Source of the DNA: Jeotgalibacillus alimentarius
GTDB taxonomy: Bacteria; Bacillota; Bacilli; Bacillales; Jeotgalibacillaceae
Reading direction: 5' to 3'
Assembly: GCF_000829445.1 (NCBI RefSeq)
Contig: NZ_JXRQ01000025.1
Coordinates: 62,001-126,000, forward strand
Length of the DNA: 64,000 nt
Each line of letters opens with the position of its first letter. Within the stretch, counting starts at the first letter, position 1. A model generated the notes under the pieces. The model had not been told where the DNA came from. It worked only from the letters and a program-made list of their open reading frames with translations, and did not search any database. This document shows, one piece after another, positions 60,836 to 64,000 of this stretch. Both the position numbers and the translations under genes were made by a program.

Positions 60836-61867
60836 TTATGATTGCTTTTTCAATTCCTCAAGCTCACCAACAAACCACTCTTCCACCTTACGCGCAGTTG
60901 AAGACACGCTTGAAGCTGTTACATCGAACGCTTCACCGGCTTCTTTCTGCGTCATCGGCAGCTCAGTTGCGTGCTGTGCCATCAGGTATGAAAACGTTGC
61001 AAGGTAAGTTGACGGCTTTCTCACTTTTGCACCATGCTCAGCAAAATAAGCTGAAGTGATGTGGCATGCGAAGAGAGACAGCTCTTCATCGCGCTGATCC
61101 CAGAATGATTTCAGCTCATGAAGCGCTTCTTTTTGAAGATCAGACTGAAGTGGTTCAGTCATCTGATCAATCCAGCTGTCACTTTCAGCTTCTTCGCGTG
61201 CGATAATCGCTGTGATCACATCGACTACACCTTCTGTTGTGATCCACTCATTGCGGTCATCAGCCAGATTTTCAACGCGTGACTTTAGTGCGGCCGCCTC
61301 TTTTTTCGTGTAAACAGACGGGAACATAAAGCCAAACGGCACCCACTTCTCTTCAAATGGAAGCAGCAATGTGAAGAGATAATCGATCGGCGCCCACGAG
61401 TGGAATTCAGGGATCGTCACACGGTAAGATTCACCGCTGATCAAGTCCTTCATCTCTACTTCACGTGTCAATTCTTCCATCTCCGTTACTTCTGCAATCA
61501 CAGGCTGCGGATGCTGCCAGTTTTCAAGCAGCTCTTTCAGGCGCGGGCGTTCAACTGAAGGGATACGCTCTTCCAGGAACTGCTCCCAGCTTGATGGCTT
61601 GCCGTGAAGCCCAAAAATATATGTTAAAAATACAGTCAGGAACTGAGGCTCATTAAAGACGTCCTGCACTTCCTGAAGCACATGCTCATAATCCTTTTTA
61701 TATGATGACTGCTTTGGCGCCATCGCTTCATTTAAAAAGCCAAGCTGAAGGTCCATCTGATCCTTCACTAAAATCGTCTCGATATTTACAACTTTATTTG
61801 CACAGCATTTCTTATATTTCTTACCGCTGCCACACGGGCACAGCTCATTACGTCCAATTTCCTGCAT
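60836..61867 (-). CDS. SEC-C motif protein with C-terminal HTH-like segment
   Basis: A 343-residue protein of unknown function. It starts with a SEC-C zinc motif ([20 protein letters not shown], residues 5-24), as on SecA and YecA proteins. A long acidic helical body follows. The last 45 residues include MTQKEAGEAFDVTASSVSSTARKVEEW, which reads as a helix-turn-helix. The SEC-C motif could bind zinc, SecB-like factors or ribosomes. The ATG at 61867 has AAAGGAAG upstream; the frame from 61900 lacks a site. It has its own terminator, and no partner gene is adjacent. Confidence 0.7.
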   Translation of the reverse strand: MQEIGRNELCPCGSGKKYKKCCANKVVNIETILVKDQMDLQLGFLNEAMAPKQSSYKKDYEHVLQEVQDVFNEPQFLTVFLTYIFGLHGKPSSWEQFLEERIPSVERPRLKELLENWQHPQPVIAEVTEMEELTREVEMKDLISGESYRVTIPEFHSWAPIDYLFTLLLPFEEKWVPFGFMFPSVYTKKEAAALKSRVENLADDRNEWITTEGVVDVITAIIAREEAESDSWIDQMTEPLQSDLQKEALHELKSFWDQRDEELSLFACHITSAYFAEHGAKVRKPSTYLATFSYLMAQHATELPMTQKEAGEAFDVTASSVSSTARKVEEWFVGELEELKKQS

Positions 61868-61970
61868 CTTGGGCACTTCCTTTATAAAATAATCACCCAC
61901 TATTGTAACACGGAGACGCGAGAACGCAACAGAAGTGGCATCACAGCCCCGATTCTAAGCACAAGGACCC

Positions 61971-62720
61971 TTACACCCCAAACGTTTTTCCTCCATTGAC
62001 GTTGATATTCTGTCCAGTCACAAACTCCCCTTCTTCACTCGCCAGATAACGGACCATGCCGGCGATATCTTCAGGTTTTCCAAGCCGCTGTAAAGGCACG
62101 CCCGCCACATAACCAGATGCACTTTCCTCTGTCACCTCTCCATGACGCTCAACGGGAATAAAACCCGGATGCACAGCATTTACAGTAATATTGTGTTTGC
62201 CAAGCTCATTCGCCCATGAGCGCGTCATACCAATGACCGCGGACTTGGCAGTCACATAATTTGAAAACTCAGGGTTTCCTAACTCCACAACTTCACTGCC
62301 AATATTAATAATACGCCCCCACTGATTTTTCTTCATAGCCGGCATCACAGCTTTTGTGAGTAATAATGGAGCCTTCACGGTAAAATGCAGCTGATCCAGA
62401 TAATCCTCCCAGGTGACATCTTCTAAAGACAGCTCCGGTTGCGGACCTGTAGCATTATTGACGAGAATCTCAATCGGCTGCTGAAAAGTTTGATGCGCAA
62501 TCTTGATCAGCTTTTCCACTCCTTCATGACTTGTCACATCTGCCTGGATGGCAACTGCTTCCCCGCCGAACGCATGAATCTCACGGACGATCGTTTCTGC
62601 TTTATCCTGATTGCTATGGTAATTCACGATCACTTTTGCGCCGGCTTCAGCCAGTTTGACCGCGATGCTTTTTCCAAGGCCTCTTGAAGCACCTGTAACA
62701 AGCGCTACTTTATTTTTCAT
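61971..62720 (-). CDS. Short-chain dehydrogenase/reductase, FabG-like
   Basis: A 249-residue classical SDR. The cofactor motif TGASRGLG is at 10-17, NNATG marks the central strand, and the catalytic Ser, Tyr and Lys are in NIGSEVVEL and NYVTAKSA (Y-x3-K). NYHSN after the second strand, with a basic residue absent near Asp, leaves NAD versus NADP open. The closest named activity is 3-oxoacyl-ACP reductase, but SDR annotation by similarity is unreliable. It is monocistronic, and the ATG has AAAGGAGG upstream. Confidence 0.8.
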   Translation of the reverse strand: MKNKVALVTGASRGLGKSIAVKLAEAGAKVIVNYHSNQDKAETIVREIHAFGGEAVAIQADVTSHEGVEKLIKIAHQTFQQPIEILVNNATGPQPELSLEDVTWEDYLDQLHFTVKAPLLLTKAVMPAMKKNQWGRIINIGSEVVELGNPEFSNYVTAKSAVIGMTRSWANELGKHNITVNAVHPGFIPVERHGEVTEESASGYVAGVPLQRLGKPEDIAGMVRYLASEEGEFVTGQNINVNGGKTFGV

Positions 62721-62770
62721 GTGAATCCTCCTTTGTAATGATTGTTCTTTTGGTGCGGGGTGGGTACTGT

Positions 62771-63121
62771 TGCAGTGTTTTCACTGTTTGCTGTTGTTTT
62801 TTGGCCCGCAGCTGTCAGATACACCCGGGTTTGCTGCAGTAAAACAGCGTGCAGATGTTGTAAAATCACCCACAACTGCAGTGACCACTCGCACCTGCTG
62901 CAGCGCCCCACCCTCTTCATGCACTTGAGAAACCAAAAGCTTGTTACCCAAGTGCATGCAGGGCGGCTTCGCTGTGTGCTGGTCTGAGTGCAGTGTTTTC
63001 GCTGGTGGTTGCAGTGTTTGGCCCCGTGAGTGCAGGACACACCCGGGTTGAGTGCAGTGAAACCGCCCGCGGTTGCAGTGAGATGCGAATTGGTCGCAGT
63101 CGCACAAGACACCCGCTGCAA
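62771..63121. repeat. Family B composite of two CTGCAA arrays (B12/B13)
   Basis: B12 has TGCAG-type words at 62771, 62792, 62813, 62835, 62856, 62877 and 62899, with CCCGGG at 62824-62829. The linker hairpin CATGCACTTG / CAAGTGCATG is at 62918-62958. B13 has words at 62989, 63010, 63031, 63053, 63074, 63095 and 63117, with CCCGGG at 63042-63047. It lies between the SDR gene and the hpf terminator. Confidence 0.88.
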
Positions 63122-63152
63122 CGCCCCCGCCCGCTTCCCGCACCTAAAACCC

Positions 63153-63180
63153 AAAAAAGAACGCCCCCTAAAGGACGTCC
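63153..63180 (-). terminator. Terminator of hpf
   Basis: Minus-strand stem GGACGTCC / GGGCGTTC with two wobble pairs, followed by six T, nine bases after the stop. Confidence 0.75.
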
Positions 63181-63188
63181 TCTCTCAA

Positions 63189-63779
63189 TCAAGCTTCAGT
63201 TTCAATCAGGCCGTACTTTCCGTCTTTACGCTTGTATACGATATTTGTACCGTTAGAGTCAGCGTCAGTGAAGACGTAGAAGCTGTGGCCAAGCATGTTC
63301 ATCTGAAGAACAGCTTCTTCGCTGTCCATTGGTTTCAGATTGAATGTCTTTGTGCGGACAATGTCGAATTCGCTTTCGTCTCCATCGTCAGCGCCGACAG
63401 TCACCGGCTCTAGTTCTTCGATGCCATTTTCCGCGTCAACCGTCGTTGCGAAAAATTCAGGCTCATTTGTTTTTTCACGGAATTTACGATTTACTTTTGT
63501 TTTGTGCTTACGAATCTGACGCTCAAGCTTGTCGAGGATTAAGTCAACCGCTGCGTACAGATCTTCATGACGCTCTTCTGCGCGAAGAGTCAGTCTCGGC
63601 ATCGGGATTGTAACCTCTGCCTTTGTCTGCTTATCGTTATACACCTTCAGGTTAACGTGTACGTTTGCATCAGGTGTATCGTTGAAATAGCGCTCTAGCT
63701 TATCGATTTTTTTCTCCACGTATTCGCGGATCGCTGGAGTTACCTCAATATTCTCGCCTCTGATATTATAATTCAACAT
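63189..63779 (-). CDS. hpf: Ribosome hibernation promoting factor, long form
   Basis: Long HPF (YvyD) of 196 residues, which dimerises 70S ribosomes into inactive 100S particles in stationary phase. The N-terminal ribosome-binding domain (1-105, MLNYNIRGENIEVTPAIREYVEKKIDKLERYF onward) is joined by an acidic linker (about 106-135) to the C-terminal dimerisation domain (VRTKTFNLKPMDSEEAVLQMNMLGHSFYVFTDADS). The ATG follows AAAGGAGG. A sigma-B-like promoter lies upstream, in keeping with sigma-B and sigma-H control of yvyD in B. subtilis. Confidence 0.96.
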   Translation of the reverse strand: MLNYNIRGENIEVTPAIREYVEKKIDKLERYFNDTPDANVHVNLKVYNDKQTKAEVTIPMPRLTLRAEERHEDLYAAVDLILDKLERQIRKHKTKVNRKFREKTNEPEFFATTVDAENGIEELEPVTVGADDGDESEFDIVRTKTFNLKPMDSEEAVLQMNMLGHSFYVFTDADSNGTNIVYKRKDGKYGLIETEA

Positions 63780-63826
63780 GTGAACTCCTCCTTTGAATCT
63801 TAAAAGCTATACTACCTATTTCTCCT

Positions 63827-63852
63827 CTACCCTTGCTTTATCCTTCTTAACC
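63827..63852 (-). promoter_or_regulatory. Sigma-B-like promoter of hpf
   Basis: GGTTAA (63852-63847), 14-bp spacer and GGGTAG (63832-63827) on the minus strand resemble the sigma-B consensus GTTTAA-N12-15-GGGTAT, about 48 bp before the start codon. The remaining bases to 64000 hold no gene I can support. Confidence 0.6.
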
Positions 63853-64000
63853 GTAAAAGTTTTTTTAATTTTTTGTCGAAATGGTTGCGGTAAAAACTGG
63901 ATTGTGTCACAATCAGACAGTTTCGTCAGTATGCACCGCGAATATGAGGATGCACCTCTTTTACATAGAAATCATGCAGACGGTTCAGTTCACTTTTAGA

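Overview
The window is low-to-mid GC Bacillales chromosome. Gene content and order match the Bacillus subtilis yvaK-secG / eno-cggR / clpP / yvcI-crh / his / hprK / uvrBA / ftsEX / prfB-secA / yvyD neighbourhood, read here mostly on the minus strand. A CwlJ-type cortex hydrolase points to a spore former. The halotolerant Bacillaceae or Caryophanaceae (for example a Jeotgalibacillus-like organism) is a guess from style only.

Layout, left to right: 3' part of a secG-est-rnr cluster (1-2206); a plus-strand DrrAB-type ABC exporter (2373-4110); cwlJ; the complete lower-glycolysis block cggR-gapA-pgk-tpiA-gpmI-eno with a recognisable CggR operator and promoter; a small thiol-redox protein; clpP with a CtsR operator over its promoter; tRNA-Arg(CCG); the nudix-rapZ-yvcK-whiA-crh operon; trxB; the TPR protein YvcD; the full histidine operon hisZ-G-D-B-H-A-F-IE; an acidic SurA_N-type lipoprotein; bioY under a BirA operator; hprK-lgt-yvoD-ppaX-yvoF; an amidase with a 59-bp tandem repeat in front; a YvlB-like protein; uvrB-uvrA with an SOS-like box; csbA; an HD hydrolase; minJ, ctpB, a TlpA-like thioredoxin; ftsE-ftsX with an M23 hydrolase; cccB; a YitT-family protein; prfB with its programmed frameshift; secA; a ywrD/ywrAB-like group (GGT-like enzyme, two half-size chromate-type transporters, DUF1028 protein); a SEC-C protein; an SDR; and long-form hpf at the right edge.

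Functionally the block joins central carbon flow and its regulators (CggR, Crh, HPr kinase, PpaX, YvcK, RapZ), cell-wall and division control (FtsEX plus M23 hydrolase, MinJ, WhiA, CtpB, amidase), protein export and turnover (SecG, SecA, Lgt, ClpP, RF2, HPF), and DNA repair.

The core genes are ordinary. The intergenic DNA is not. Three dispersed repeat families are visible. Family A (nine full copies and one remnant) consists of 120-140 bp hairpins with a constant core and outer arms that differ between copies yet pair within each copy; several sit inside operons, three of them inside his. Family B is the strongest novelty candidate: arrays in which a six-base word recurs every 21 bp, three times on each side of a CCCGGG centre, with 22 bp across the centre. 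The word is fixed within an array but differs between arrays (CTGCAA-type, CGACC-type, GCTACC-type), and arrays are often paired through a hairpin linker. Eight loci in this window carry family B and one more is a divergent candidate; all lie at operon boundaries. Family C is an 80-bp palindrome around GGGACGGAG, and related words build the 59-bp tandem repeat before the amidase gene.
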